This document shows positions 19,220 to 30,430 of a stretch of DNA of 64,000 nt, one piece after another. Positions within the stretch are counted from its first letter, which is position 1. The number at the start of each line of letters is the position of its first letter. The notes beneath the pieces are model-generated. The model made no database searches, was not told the origin of the DNA, and was given only the letters and a program-made list of their open reading frames with translations. Source of the DNA: Mactra quadrangularis (taxonomy: Eukaryota; Mollusca; Bivalvia; Venerida; Mactridae); assembly GCA_025267735.1 (NCBI GenBank), contig CM046307.1, forward strand, positions 49,147,395 to 49,211,394, in the 5' to 3' direction. The position numbers and the translations under genes are program-made.

Positions 19220-21085
19220 ATGATTTTCTGGACGATAAACATTTTGGCAGTTTTAGTAATATTTGGGGGCCCTGTTATTACTGAGAACATTGTTAAGGAC
19301 AATGTCGTGTTTAGAAAAGTAAATGAAGTTTCTACCACTAGAGCAAGATGGTTGGCTACCATCATAATAGATTATGACGAAATTGAAAGTTTTTTGTCAC
19401 AAATTGCAAAAGATGCTAAGGCAGCACGTTTTCTGTTACGAGAGTCAATTACGAGTTATAGTACGAATCCGCAGTATGTTCCGTTTTTGAATGTGTTACG
19501 AAGCACATTAGCAGAAATTGATTATTTTGATAACTTACCATCTGACATTCGCAGAGAGGTTAGACAATTATTGAAAATTACGGGGAGATCAAAAAGGAGC
19601 ATTTTACCATTCATTGGGTCTGCTCTTAGTTTTCTTTTTGGGACTTTATCCGAGAGCGTTTTAAACGGTATCCGATCGCAGTTATCTAAGCTGGCACATA
19701 ACCAGGAATCAATTGTACATGTTGTCGAACAAAGTTTAACTCTTATTAATGATTCGCGAGAACTCATTAGAGAAAATCGACACTCTATTACCACCGTAAC
19801 AGGGAGTTTAAGAAAGTTAGATGATAAATTGCGTATTATTACAGAAGAAATGGCAAAGTCAATATCTGAAAATCGTCACTTCATGGAGGTTTTGGCTAAA
19901 ATAGATTTACTGGTAAACGAAATAAACATAATGACGAGGGACGCTAGATTTTATTTGACTACATTGCAGTCACAATTGGATTATTTGGCTTTAGGAAAAG
20001 TGTCTACTCGAATAATTAGTCCAGCAAAATTATGTTCATTACTTATTCAAATTGAAAAAACCGCTCCTAAACTGATGGCATTAATCGCTAACCCTAGAAC
20101 GAACATTTGGGATTTTTATCGGTATTTAACGAGTTCTACTGTTTTTATAGATGATAAAATAGCAATTATTTTGTCAATACCAATGATAAGGTTAGATGAC
20201 ATTTTTTAAGTATATCAGGCTGTACCAATACCTATGATTTCACCGAAACCGTTAATTGGCGCTAAAAAATTTGACATTACAGCTGTCTACAATTTAGAAG
20301 CTCCGGGATTTTTAATAGATAAAGTTAGAAAAAGTTACGTGCTCTTATCAAATAACGAGTTAATGGCTTGTAGTCATGAAAACATTAAATTGTGTTCCGC
20401 CGTTGAGCCTAAGTATTCTGTTGTCATGGGACAAACGTGTGTCACTAATCTCTTTACGTCAGCGAAATCCGATTACTGTGAGTCTCGGGTTACAAAGAGT
20501 AGTTTACCTCTCGCATACAAATTATCGGAAAATGAATGGGTAATTATCTCAAGGATTGGCTTGAACTTTGTTTTGGTTTGCGGTGCACAGCAGACTGAGA
20601 TAAACATTAGCCCTCCCTTAGACATAATTAAACTTGATCATAAATGTGTAGCATCAAATAAATATTTTTCGTTAACTTCTCCTTTTATTGTTGGGTATTC
20701 AAATGTATCTAAACAATCGTCAATAGATTTAATTCCTGCAAATTTCTCTCAATTTAATGTCTGGCAACCACTCAATTTCAGTTTTCCAAATTTGACTGAA
20801 ATCTCATTGTCTGAACCTTTGAAAGAAATTAAAGACATACCAATAAGTCAGTTTATTCAGGAATTGAAACAAAGACAACCAATCAATTTAAGAAAAAAGG
20901 CTAGCCATAGCGCATGGTTTTACATAAGTCTTAGCATTACAATAGTGGTGGTGCTGGTTATTGTCCTGCAATGTTTCAAGTCGAAAATATTAAACTTTAT
21001 TAACTGCCTGCCAAGTTGTTTACGTCGGGAAAGACAGAGGGGCACAAGGGTACGATTCGGCCAGACGTCGAACTTCAAGACATGA
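19220..21085 (+). pseudogene. env: Env-like fusion glycoprotein gene with in-frame stop
   Basis: From the ATG at 19220 (MIFWTINILAVLVIFGG, a signal-peptide-like start) the frame runs 622 codons to 21085, interrupted by one TAA at 20207-20209 (codon 330). A furin-type site RSKR (19586-19597, residues 123-126) is followed by a glycine- and leucine-rich fusion-peptide-like segment and a long heptad-like helix. A transmembrane segment (SLSITIVVVLVIVLQCF, near residue 570) precedes a short basic tail. This layout is that of the F-type Env shared by errantiviruses and baculoviruses, which mediates membrane fusion. The frame is open upstream of 19220 too, but the acceptor at 19205 and the signal peptide favour this start. 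Confidence 0.8.
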
Positions 21086-21219
21086 AGCATGGTGAGAATC
21101 ATTCACCAGTCGTTCCTGCACCTATCGTCGAGGAACACACGACAACGTTCCGGGACCGCTTGTACCCAAAGTTATTTGGGTGCGAAGGGACACCGGAACA
21201 AACAGATGTACACGTATAG
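21082..21219 (+). CDS. Small ORF overlapping the end of env
   Basis: 45 codons from an ATG at 21082, overlapping the env stop by four bases (ATGA-type overlap) in another frame. The product contains PVVPAPIVEEHTTTFRDRLY. It has no recognisable domain; it may be the displaced cytoplasmic tail of env rather than a gene. Confidence 0.25.
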   Translation: MKHGENHSPVVPAPIVEEHTTTFRDRLYPKLFGCEGTPEQTDVHV

Positions 21220-21598
21220 TGGTACACATGAACTTATGTATATAAACAAATTATTATATTGAATACAATATTTATCCATATGCTGTATACTTGATTTGTG
21301 ATGGACACAAAATGTATTTTTCTGTGCGTTACATACTTGTCTTTTTGACGGGAACTATATTTACCTGTGTACATTATAATTGTTTTCATCTAGTGATTAC
21401 AATTTCATCAAAAGTCATAAAATTAGATAACGCACACCTTAGTTATTTCAATTAATACAGACGTAGAAGTTTAGCAATAATAAAAAATGAGACCAGAGGT
21501 TAGAAGAATTCATTTTTGTTTTACAAAAACAGACAGAACGAAACATTTTTTTCAAACAATTTCTCACTTGTACTTCAATCTCAACAAGCATTTCAAAC

Positions 21599-21889
21599 AT
21601 GGAACGTCGCTGGAGCCGAATATTTGAAATAACATTTAAAAACGTTTATACGGCATTGGGAAGTGAGAGTAGTATTACTGACAATAATAGAGTAACATAA
21701 GCTACTCAATGTGCGTTTGAAACTGCACATCAATTAACTGGAGGAGATCCGCCTAGTAGAACGGAAATTCAAGCTGTGCAAGCGGAGCCAGTAACACCGC
21801 AACCACGGACACCAGAAGCGCTTGTCACTTTGAGGCGTCATCATGGTCTTGGAGGCAACAGTGACAACTTATTACTCCTGAAGGACTAA
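21599..21889 (+). pseudogene. Unrecognised 3' ORF of the retroviral element, with in-frame stop
   Basis: An ATG at 21599 opens 97 codons ending at 21889, broken by a single TAA at 21698-21700. Both halves read like protein in the same frame: a tryptophan- and phenylalanine-containing start (MERRWSRIFEITFKNVY) and, after the stop, CAFETAHQLTGGDPPSR and a proline-rich stretch (AEPVTPQPRTPEAL). It lies between env and the purine tract, where complex retroviruses carry accessory genes. No family is recognised and the coding call rests on composition only. Confidence 0.4.
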
Positions 21890-22344
21890 AATTTCAACAT
21901 ACAGAATAGTTTAACATTCAAACCGACATTTAAATTTACTTGTTTACATAACGTGTTGTTACTTATCGCATTCGTGTGTATTTAAATAATGTGTTGTTAA
22001 TTATTACTTTTTTAAGTTCCATCGTTTTATTCATTCAATTAGTGCTGGATTATTGCCAAATACAAACGTATTAAAGAATAGTAACTCACAAATTATAGTT
22101 GACAAATAAGTGCATTAAAACCATTAAGTTCAAGTGTACCAAGTGTTTATTACATTTAAGTGTACCAAGTGTTTATTAATTGGTAATCATATGTTTGTTA
22201 TTATCTTTAAATTATGATATGTTTATTTAAATTGTATTTAAATTGTTTTATTATATGATTGTTCTATGATATAACTTTATGTGTAGTGCTCTGGTTTACG
22301 GCGACGTATCGTGCTATATTGGTGTTGGAAAATTTTAAGGAAAA

Positions 22345-22367
22345 ATTTTCTTTTTGGGGGGAACGCA
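22345..22367 (+). promoter_or_regulatory. Polypurine tract region before the 3' LTR
   Basis: GGGGGGAACGCA immediately precedes the 3' LTR, itself preceded by a T-rich block (TTTTCTTTTT). This is the usual place and composition for the plus-strand primer. Confidence 0.6.
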
Positions 22368-22611
22368 TGTAGCACGATAGCGTCTTGCATACACAGGTGA
22401 AACAGGTAAGCTGGTTACTATGTGTAACCAAGGTAGATCACATGGGTTGTGACGTGGTTGTCACGTGTGTATGACGTAGACAGACTGCCTTGTGTGCGGC
22501 TTGGCAGTCGGAGTTTAGAACCCATCCCGGCTAAACGTATTATTAAATATTAGAAAACCACTATACGATCTTGTTATTTTACACCATTGACAATGTAGTA
22601 ACTGTGTTACA
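22368..22611 (+). repeat. 3' LTR of the Gypsy-type element
   Basis: 244 bp, TGT...ACA, four substitutions from the 5' LTR; followed by the target duplication ATCT at 22612-22615. Confidence 0.93.
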
Positions 22612-22619
22612 ATCTAATC

Positions 22620-22850
22620 TAGATTTCCGGGACCATTGTCTATAACCAGTACTCACATACCCTTCCACAAGGCCGGAAACTTTTCATATTATCTAATCAA
22701 TGGAGGAAAATCGACAATATTGTCAAATTTTCATGGAAGGGTATAACCCCCCGGGTGGGATTTGAACCCGCACCCCCTAGGGCACAAGTATCCAAATCCC
22801 GGCGCTTCCAACTGCGCTATCGATCCGGGTTGCTAATTTAGTAGGCTGCG
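22620..22850 (-). mobile_element. tRNA-derived SINE
   Basis: Minus-strand head with A box (TAGCGCAGTTGGAAGCG) and B box (GGGTTCAAATCCC), then a body containing ATACCCTTCCATGAAAATTT, which also occurs at 25793-25815. The anticodon arm does not fold as a functional tRNA and the body is non-tRNA, so this is a SINE and not a tRNA gene. Confidence 0.6.
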
Positions 22851-25790
22851 GTATACAACACACATCTTATAGTCGAAAAGTATTGAACTGGCTCTTAATG
22901 AATATACGGAAGTTTATGTGGATCTAAATTTAGAACCATACGTAGAAAATGTCTCACTTTGTAAATCGTGAAAATGTTTAAAACCAATATCTAGATCATT
23001 TCGAAAAAGCGGCAGGTGTAAACGAACTTGTTACAATTTCAAACAGAAATATACTTAACCAAACTTCTAAGTACCCCGATTTCAATGTTGTTGCAATTTT
23101 TCTGCTTGAATGTTTTGAATGCTTTTTAGTTGATGCAAAATTGATTTTTCGTGGAAGTGCTGAAATAGGAAAATGGACACGTGCTTCTCGTGCTAAAGTC
23201 CCACGTGGTCAGTTTTGGTAAAAATCATTAGTGTGTTGATATGCACAAAATAAAATCAAAGTACTGAAAGTACTGTTGGAAGGAATTTTTTAACAATTTT
23301 AGGAGTTCAAGTTACTATTTCGATATCCTACATACTTTCTTTTTCATTCATAACCAAATGCGTTTTATAGTTCATTTTACATGCACATTATTCTACTGAT
23401 CGAGAAGTTGTATGTTTTGATTCACGGGCAGGACATACTTTCGTGGAGCTATGTCATGGAATAATTTCTAGTGTCATTCTCCCTCCTACCACTGATTTTA
23501 AATCATTTTAATACGGCAGTGTTCAGTCACTGAATTGCATCTAGTAGTAATCCAGAGATTGAGTCTTTTTAGGAACAGTGATAGGTGGATTGATGGTCAC
23601 GATGTAACCTAAACAATGTGTTGCCATGGAGTTAAGGTCACAACAATTTGATCACAAGTTCTATGTATTTTGTTAAAAAAAAATGGAGCTTAAGAGCAAA
23701 TATTTTTTTCCATATTTTGAATTTTGAGAAGCGAGCAAAAGCGAAGAATAAATTTGTGCGGTTTCTAAGACATTTATTTACCATAAGTTAAAACGAGCAT
23801 AAAAAGTATGGACTTTCTTATATAACATATAACCATATATCTATAGACTATAGTGTAATCACGTAATAAGAAGTTCTATGCTATATAAAGCAAGTTAACA
23901 ATTACTCCAGATGAAAATTCAATTGAATTTAAAACTAGTTAGAAGTAGGGTAGAAGAGGTTTACACCTTCATGAGTTCATACGTAAAAGATAACTTCATT
24001 TTTCTTTGGTATTACTTTTATTAATACATGTACTAGATAACTAGGAAGCACAGATTACCAATTAACAGCGCCACACTAATCTTATAATGGACCAGCCTGG
24101 TTCACTTTTTGTGTATACAATGTAATTAGATTTTGGTAAATTATGCTAATGTCTAATAATACCACTAGAATTTAATCAAGCCTGATATGTTATTTTGGGA
24201 CATCGAAATTGTAGGAATGTAAAATTTTCTCCCTGTCCTACCTGCTCTCTATGGATCAATCTTCATATTGTACACTACAAAGACACGTATGACGTCACAC
24301 ATCAAGACAAGGTGTGTAGAGAGAGTAAATGTTCAGTTTACGGTCTAAGACAGAGTGCAGTTATCATATTTCTGAACAAAGGAATATGTCATTGTAATTT
24401 CTAATGCCGTATGTTAGCAAGAATTCGTTACTGCTTTACCGTAACAGTGAAATTATGCTGATTTATATTGCTATTTAGAACTCAAATTACTAATTTTCAG
24501 TTCAATTCTATTTGGCCGAGTGTCAAAACGTTTCATTTTACGATATTTATGACGCGTTAATTTTTAATTTTTTTTTATTTTCGGATCTTAAGGTGCGAGA
24601 AATCAAACGAACATAACGATTAATTTGTTGTGGTCTAATAAAATAATAAAAAAACATTTACGAAATTCGCTTCGCGCTATCATTAAACCTCTACGGACAC
24701 CCATCCAAAGATTAACCCTACATTATGTTGCTTAACTTAGATAAATATCCAGCGCTTTACGCTCTCACAGTAAACTCCAGCTGTGAAAACCAGTCGTTAA
24801 AATTGTACTTATATACAAGCGTGTGGTAGATACTAATGCGCAATAATACAATAAAACTTCTCTCTGTGCACAGTTAGAATGTTGTTTGATTAATGTGTAA
24901 AAAAAACATTAAATATCATAATTTTAAGTATTTGTTTAAATTATTTTTTCAACTTATCTACTTTTGATAGTACACATATTTTTCTGCTGCACTATATCTT
25001 GGTCGCATTGACTCATTGATTTCTATTGAGTTGAGGGTGTTGTTCGTTCTTTTTCAAATCTTGCAGAGCGCTGACATAGAAAGGAATTGTTTGAAAACAA
25101 TTCCTTCCAAAAATGACTCGAATGTCGCTTCAAGAACGAGCAAATGCCATGGGTCTGTTGCAATGCAGTGCGTCACGTGCAGGATAACATTCTAAAGAGT
25201 TTGATATTTTTCATGGTAGATATTTTGAGTCGTATATTCTACAACTTACGAGTTTGACCATTTACAATTATATAACGAACACTTTAAAGAGTTTGACAGT
25301 TATACTGTATGTTTGAAACATACATAACCATTCAGTAAGATGATACATTTTACCGAACTGTTCGGGTGGAATTCTCACATGCTTAAAACTCTTTGGAAAA
25401 TATTGGCCAAAGTCTTTGAAATTTTTGCTTGACGTAAATAGGCATGGCCTATCATATGACCCATAGCAAATAGGTAGGTCCAATTAGTTGGATTACTCGA
25501 CTTTTACCCTTATTTTTTCAATGTCAATTTGTCAAAATAAAATTTAACTTTGTGTAAATCATTTTATTTGTTTGAAATTCAAGCAGATTTTTTAGGGTAA
25601 AGAACTATCTAAATTTCACCACTTCTGTAAATATCTTCATTACCAAGGAAGATATTAGATGAAATATTTTGTAATCCTTAAATAGAACTTCAATGATAAA
25701 ATCCGAGGGTTGCAACTGATAGGACCTACTTACCAATTGCATTGCTTTAGATTTTATCAGGGATATAACTGACTAAAGTTCCTAAAGTCA
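22851..25790. other. Intergenic DNA, no gene seen
   Basis: AT-rich sequence with short unconvincing frames only. It contains one SINE fragment (about 23405-23610) and an 11-bp perfect hairpin AAGGAATTGTT/AACAATTCCTT at 25081-25106. Confidence 0.55.
23405..23610 (+). mobile_element. Degenerate SINE fragment
   Basis: Shares ordered blocks with 46483-46690 (CGGGCAGGACATACTTTCGTG, CATTCTCCCTCCTAC, GTCAGTCACTGA, ATCCAGAGATT). Several small indels and no clear tail indicate an old copy. Confidence 0.6.
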
Positions 25791-25792
25791 AA

Positions 25793-25910
25793 TTTTCATG
25801 GAAGGGTATAACCTCCCCGGGTGGGATTCGAACCCGTTCCCCATTACGGTACGCTAGATTCGAAATCCAGGCGCGCTACCAACTGCGCTACCGTCCCAGG
25901 TTAGACATTA
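25793..25910 (-). mobile_element. tRNA-derived SINE head
   Basis: Minus strand: A box GGTAGCGCAGTTGGTAGCGC and B box GGGTTCGAATCCCACC, followed by the body block shared with 22620-22850. It is the best tRNA-like segment in the window, but the anticodon stem is extended and the SINE body follows. Confidence 0.6.
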
Positions 25911-26389
25911 TGTATAGACATAGAAATTATGTATGCTATATTTTTTTATTTAAGTCTCACATTGCATGTTACACAATATAATACAATTAAAACATATATA
26001 CAGATAAAACTTAAACTAATAACAACTGTAACGTGTCCGCTGGGCGCAAGGCAGTCAAGCCAGCGCTCGCGTATGTGTTTTAAGTCGATGCTCGTCTTAA
26101 CACCGACTGACCAGGCGTTTAAACTTGTAATATGGATGGAGACAGAGACAATCCCAGGGCACTGGCTCGTGCTCTTGGTATCACAACAATGAAAAATATA
26201 TGTAGATATATTTTCCTCAAGCTCTTTGGCATAAATGATAAGAAAACTAATTAAAAGCGTATAGAACTATGTACAGGTATAAAGCACAAAAGCAAAAAAT
26301 ATGATCCCGAGACAATACTTCAGGATGAAAAACAATAGAAACAACAAACGTTAAAATCACGACACAATAAAACTACAATATGAAATAAT

Positions 26390-26780
26390 ATGTACAAAAT
26401 CAATGTTCAAACTTTATGTTCCAGGCACAACCTGAAGCAGAGACAAAAACCAATAGCCCGTAGACACGACCTCGGGTAATAAACCTTTACTTGTAACCAA
26501 CAGACCCCGAGCCTTGACTAGTCGATGTCTTAGACACAACCCGGGTTTAAGCAAAGGTAGAAACCAAACCCAATAACCCAGAAACACAACCTTTGGTTAT
26601 AAACTTTTGCTTGAAACCAGTGGACACCAAGTTCGGACAAGTCAATGTTCAAGGCACAACTCGGGGCAAAAGCAAACGCAGAAACTGAAATCAATACCCA
26701 GAAACACAACCTCGGGTTATAAAACTTTACTTGAAACAAACGCATCCTTAGTCCTAGCACGTCTATACCTCAAGAACTAC
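26390..26780. repeat. Degenerate minisatellite of about 120 bp
   Basis: Blocks such as AGAAACACAACCTCGGGTTAT recur near 26460, 26580 and 26698, spaced about 119-120 bp, giving a little over three units. Intervening blocks (CTTTACTTGAAAC, AAGTCAATGTT) keep the order. The open frames here translate the repeat only. Confidence 0.7.
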
Positions 26781-27980
26781 CCGGAACAGAAACTAAACCT
26801 CAAAAGTTGGAGCTTCAACAGTCTATCTACTATGACTATGAAGTAGTTACGACTTTCTAAACGGATCGTTCATAAATATATCCTTGTTGATCAAATTTAA
26901 ACAAAACTTCACACATTTCATATACATATACCTAACAAAAGCTTTTTGACACGAAATGGGCTGAGTCTAAAAAATATATTTTAACTTTATTTTAATAATA
27001 CAAATGCATTTACAAACTTTGAATAAGTTGTAAAACTTTAAGATCTTGAAACACATGTACCACCAAATCAAATATTATCCATTGATTAATTGCTTTGATT
27101 ATCGATCGTTTCAATTTAATACAAATCGTGCCACTTATATCTATTGATATTCACTTAAATGGTAAGTGAAGCCATTTGATAAACAGCGTTATCATTTTTT
27201 TATAAAGGAGCGGAAATTTTGTACACACTTCAGTTAAACACTGGTTAAACCCACTTTATTTATTTTGTACGTCATTTACAAAAAAGGAAATTTATATCAA
27301 ATCTTTTAAATGTCATTGATTGTTTATAGAACCATTCATTTCTAAATGCGCGCACTAACTATACATATATATGGTTATAGAATTTCTTAAATGCATCACA
27401 TTTATAAGATTCAACAGATGCCTTCCCAAAGCCTACAAAATCATTATCACAGTCATTCTTTTCCATAACATAATTTTTAACCTACATTGATTTCACGACT
27501 TTTTATACACTTAAACATGATTACAGAAATCTAGATCTAAGGTACATAAAAACAAAATCAATCCAATTGTACTGCTTTGACAAAATCCTTCTTTTGTATA
27601 TAAATGAGAGACATAGGTCAGTTATCATTCTCTGATAAAGTTTGTAGGAATCTCTTTGGTAAGTAGATCCTATCAGTTGGAAACCTCAGAATTTATTATT
27701 TAGTTTATATAACGGTAAGGATAATAGGATATTTCCTCTAGCATACCTTCCTTGTTGATTTAGTTATTAACAAGCGTAATAAAATCAATTTAGGTAGGTC
27801 TTCACTTTAACAATATTTTGCTTCATTTTCAATCAAATTTAAGGCTTTACAAAAAAGTAAGATCGAATGTGGCCAAATGGTATTGAAAAAGTAAAGGTAA
27901 AACTCGAGTAATCCAAATAATTGAACCAGTCTATTTGAAGAGTATGCCAGGGGAAATAACTGACTTATATTCCTTTTTAT
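26781..27980. other. Non-coding flank downstream of copy B
   Basis: No gene seen. The last 500 bases resemble the segments downstream of the SAM exons of copies C (37690-38215) and D (55900-56600), so they belong to the duplicated unit. Confidence 0.5.
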
Positions 27981-27983
27981 TCT

Positions 27984-28592
27984 CTATCCTGACAATTTCG
28001 GTCGCCAACCTAAAACTATAATCTGTTGAACTTTACGGAGCTCAATTTTGTTGAGATCAAAACATTCTTTTATATCATCTACAGATAATTTTTGAAAAAA
28101 TTCTCCATCGACATCATTTTCATGGCAATGCTTAGCCATAGTATCTAATCCACAAAGTTTAAAACATTCAACTACTTCGTCCATAGTGTAACTATAAAAA
28201 TCTTCATTTGTTTGATCTGGTTTAGAAATTTTGTCCATGTCTGGAAGTCTTTTAAGAGTATCACTTACTATTGTACTCATTGGGTATGACGGGGCAGCTG
28301 TCATTGGTTGTACATTGTTTTGTAGTTTCTTTCCTTGTCTGTGACCACTTTGATTGAACGGTAAAGTACAATGTTGAAGTTCAATATACGAACCATCCTC
28401 TCCCTCATGTTGATCATCTGTTTGTGCTGGCAATGAAAACTGTTCATGAGTGACTTGTCGATTACGACTGTAAAGAGCCTCACTGGTTAGATCAGTTTTC
28501 TCTTCAAAATGTTTAAATAGTTGTTTGTGAACTTTTTCAAATCCCATGCCTAATTTTTTCAATACTTTCATTTTAGATTCTTTGTTAATGTT
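27984..28592 (-). CDS. Copy B exon 5: low-complexity region and SAM domain
   Basis: Starts after the acceptor TTTACAG with NINKESKMKVLKK (seven codons before the first ATG) and ends at TAG, 202 residues. The first part has many charged residues (HKQLFKHFEEKTDL) and a tyrosine in SYIELQHC. The last 75 residues are a SAM domain: FYSYTMDEVVECFKLCGL, CHENDVDGEFFQKLSVDDIK, and KIELRKVQQII as the final helix. SAM domains oligomerise or bind other SAM proteins. Confidence 0.85.
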   Translation of the reverse strand, partial: NINKESKMKVLKKLGMGFEKVHKQLFKHFEEKTDLTSEALYSRNRQVTHEQFSLPAQTDDQHEGEDGSYIELQHCTLPFNQSGHRQGKKLQNNVQPMTAAPSYPMSTIVSDTLKRLPDMDKISKPDQTNEDFYSYTMDEVVECFKLCGLDTMAKHCHENDVDGEFFQKLSVDDIKECFDLNKIELRKVQQIIVLGWRPKLSG

Positions 28593-29058
28593 CTGTAAAA
28601 AACGTTAAAGGGGGGAATGAAAAAAGTTCGTTAAATACAGTAGAGTATCACTATTAGGTGTAATAGTATCAAGATAGATGGGGTTAATCCATTCTCCTCA
28701 AATTAATCATTTCGGAATTAAAGATCGTCTAAAATTGCATGATTTTGCATAACCAAGAAAGCAGAAATTTTATTGCCAATCGCTAAATATAGATTTTTAG
28801 TCTGCAACAGCCTATTTTTAGAAATAAAATTACGCAAAGTAGATCTCTCCAAAGGAATCCGAATTAAATTTGCACTGTTTTGAAACGTAATGGCTCGGTT
28901 TTGTTTATAAGAGCCAATCAAATTGCTGAACTACTAATTGTTTACTCTGTGCGGAACCTTGACAGAACGCCGTCTAAACCAGTCATGATAAGTCACTGTT
29001 GACAAAGTTAGATTACAACAACAACAAAATGAGAAAAACATATAAAAATAAAACATAC

Positions 29059-29108
29059 CACGTGTTTCGGAAGTAAAATGGTTTCCTCTTTCTCTGGTAT
29101 TGGCTTTG
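29059..29108 (-). CDS. Copy B exon 4: short linker exon
   Basis: 50-bp exon between acceptor TTTCAG and donor GTATGT, encoding (A)KPIPEKEETILLPKHV. The copy D counterpart (57714-57763) has the same length and phase and encodes KPLEQKEEVILLPKHA, so the frame is conserved across copies, which supports it as a true exon. Confidence 0.7.
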
Positions 29109-29387
29109 CTGAAATAGTGAAATGCTTCAATTTTATACTTGTACTTTTGTATTGTAGAACCATAGTAAAATAGTTAATAAGTATACTCTGTAACTAACAC
29201 ATGCATAATATGTATAAAATCCCGGTTCTTTCTAATAAAAAATATCAAACCGTCGCATTGTGCACAGTAAGGTTCCACTTAAAAAAAACCCTTGATCATA
29301 GCGATGTTTGACGGTTGTTAGTCTCAAATGCTTAATTTGAACAAAAATGTCCCTTTATAAAAATAATCGCGTTTGATTGGCCATATG

Positions 29388-29695
29388 CTTAACCATAGTA
29401 TCTAATTCACAAAGTTTAAAACATTCAACTACTTCGTCCGTAGTGTAACAATAAAAATCTTCATTTGTTTGATCTGGTTAAGAAATTTTGTCCGTGTCTG
29501 GAAGTCTTTTAAGAGTATCACTTACTCATTTGGTATGACGGGGCAGCTGTCATGGGTTGTACATTGTTTTGTAGTTTCTTCCCTTGTCTGTGACCACTTT
29601 GATTGAGCGGTGAAGTCCATTGTTGAAGTTCAATATACGATACATCCTCTCCCTCAGGATGATCATCCGTTTGTGCTGGCAATGAATAGTTCATA
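29388..29695 (-). pseudogene. Duplicated fragment of the copy B SAM exon
   Basis: Nearly identical to 28128-28446 of exon 5 but lying inside intron 3. It has an AAA-to-TAA nonsense change (in KISKPD), an 8-bp deletion relative to the exon (near 29520) and no splice context. It is flanked by two copies of a 205-bp intron sequence (29177-29385 and 29696-29905), as expected from a local tandem duplication with internal deletion. Confidence 0.8.
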
Positions 29696-30388
29696 TACTA
29701 TGTAACTAACACATGCATAATATGTATAAAACCCCTTCTTTCTAATAAAAAATGTCAAATCGTCGCACTATGCACAGTGAAGTTCCACTTTAAAAACCAC
29801 CTTGAACATTGTGATTTTTTACGGTTGTTAGTCTCAAATGTTTAATTTGAACAAAAAATGTCCCTTTATAAAGATCATCGCGTTTGATTGGTTTTAAAGT
29901 GGAACTTGACTTTCCTTCTTAGTAGATCAACGTTTTGGTTGGGTTTGACATCGTAACAACACATTGACAATCAGTCATCCTACCCACCGTTCATAGAAAG
30001 GATTAATCTCTGGATTTAGCTGTCAACCACTTACTAAGCTCATATATTTCCGTCAGTGACTGACATCTGTCCTACAGATTAAGAAACATTCTGGAATGTG
30101 CACACGACACATGTACTAATATATTCGTAAAAATCCGGCAAACCCTTATGGATCGTATATCAATTAATTATAGGAACCCATGGTCGCTGGTCTCATACCC
30201 GGTTGAGAATTAGTTAAGGCGATCAACATTGCTGAGACCTCAAGAAGACCGGAGGCTTCTGACTGTTCGTTTTACTAGTCACTTACGTTATGTTTAAGTT
30301 CTAGCCAGCGTCTGCAGACAATTGTGAGACATGAATCCGTAGCGGAAGGAGATCATTTAAAATTACATTTTATATCATATTTAATTAC

Positions 30389-30430
30389 CTGTTCGAGGAC
30401 GCACAAGCGGAATTGGTTCTTCATAATAGT
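30389..30430 (-). CDS. Copy B exon 3: YEEPIP mini-exon
   Basis: 42-bp exon, phase 1 to phase 1, with acceptor CAG and donor GTAATT. It encodes DYYEEPIPLVRPRT; copy D has DDYEEPIPSVPPRT. The YEEP tyrosine followed by a P-x-x-P-R segment looks like combined SH2 and SH3 ligand sequence, in keeping with a GRB2-binding adaptor. Binding is inferred from the motif type only. Confidence 0.75.

Larger units (their letters stand above)
8945..22611 (+). mobile_element. Ty3/Gypsy-type endogenous retrovirus with env (nested LINE inside)
   Basis: Complete LTR element: 244-bp LTRs at both ends beginning TGT and ending ACA, flanked by the 4-bp direct repeat ATCT (8941-8944 and 22612-22615). Internal order is leader, gag, frameshift signal, PR-RT-RNaseH-IN, small ORF, env-like gene, 3' ORF, purine-rich tract, LTR. 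Integrase after RNase H is the Ty3/Gypsy and retroviral order. The two LTRs differ at four positions I can count (1.6%), so insertion is moderately recent. It is now non-functional: a LINE interrupts pol (11279-16135), pol has a frameshift near 16682, env has a stop at 20207-20209 and the 3' ORF a stop at 21698-21700. Env-bearing Metaviridae (errantivirus-like) are the nearest described group. Confidence 0.92.

Noticed and set aside
25793..25910. Functional tRNA gene on the minus strand
   Set aside because: A and B boxes are good but the anticodon arm is abnormal and a SINE body follows, shared with 22620-22850.
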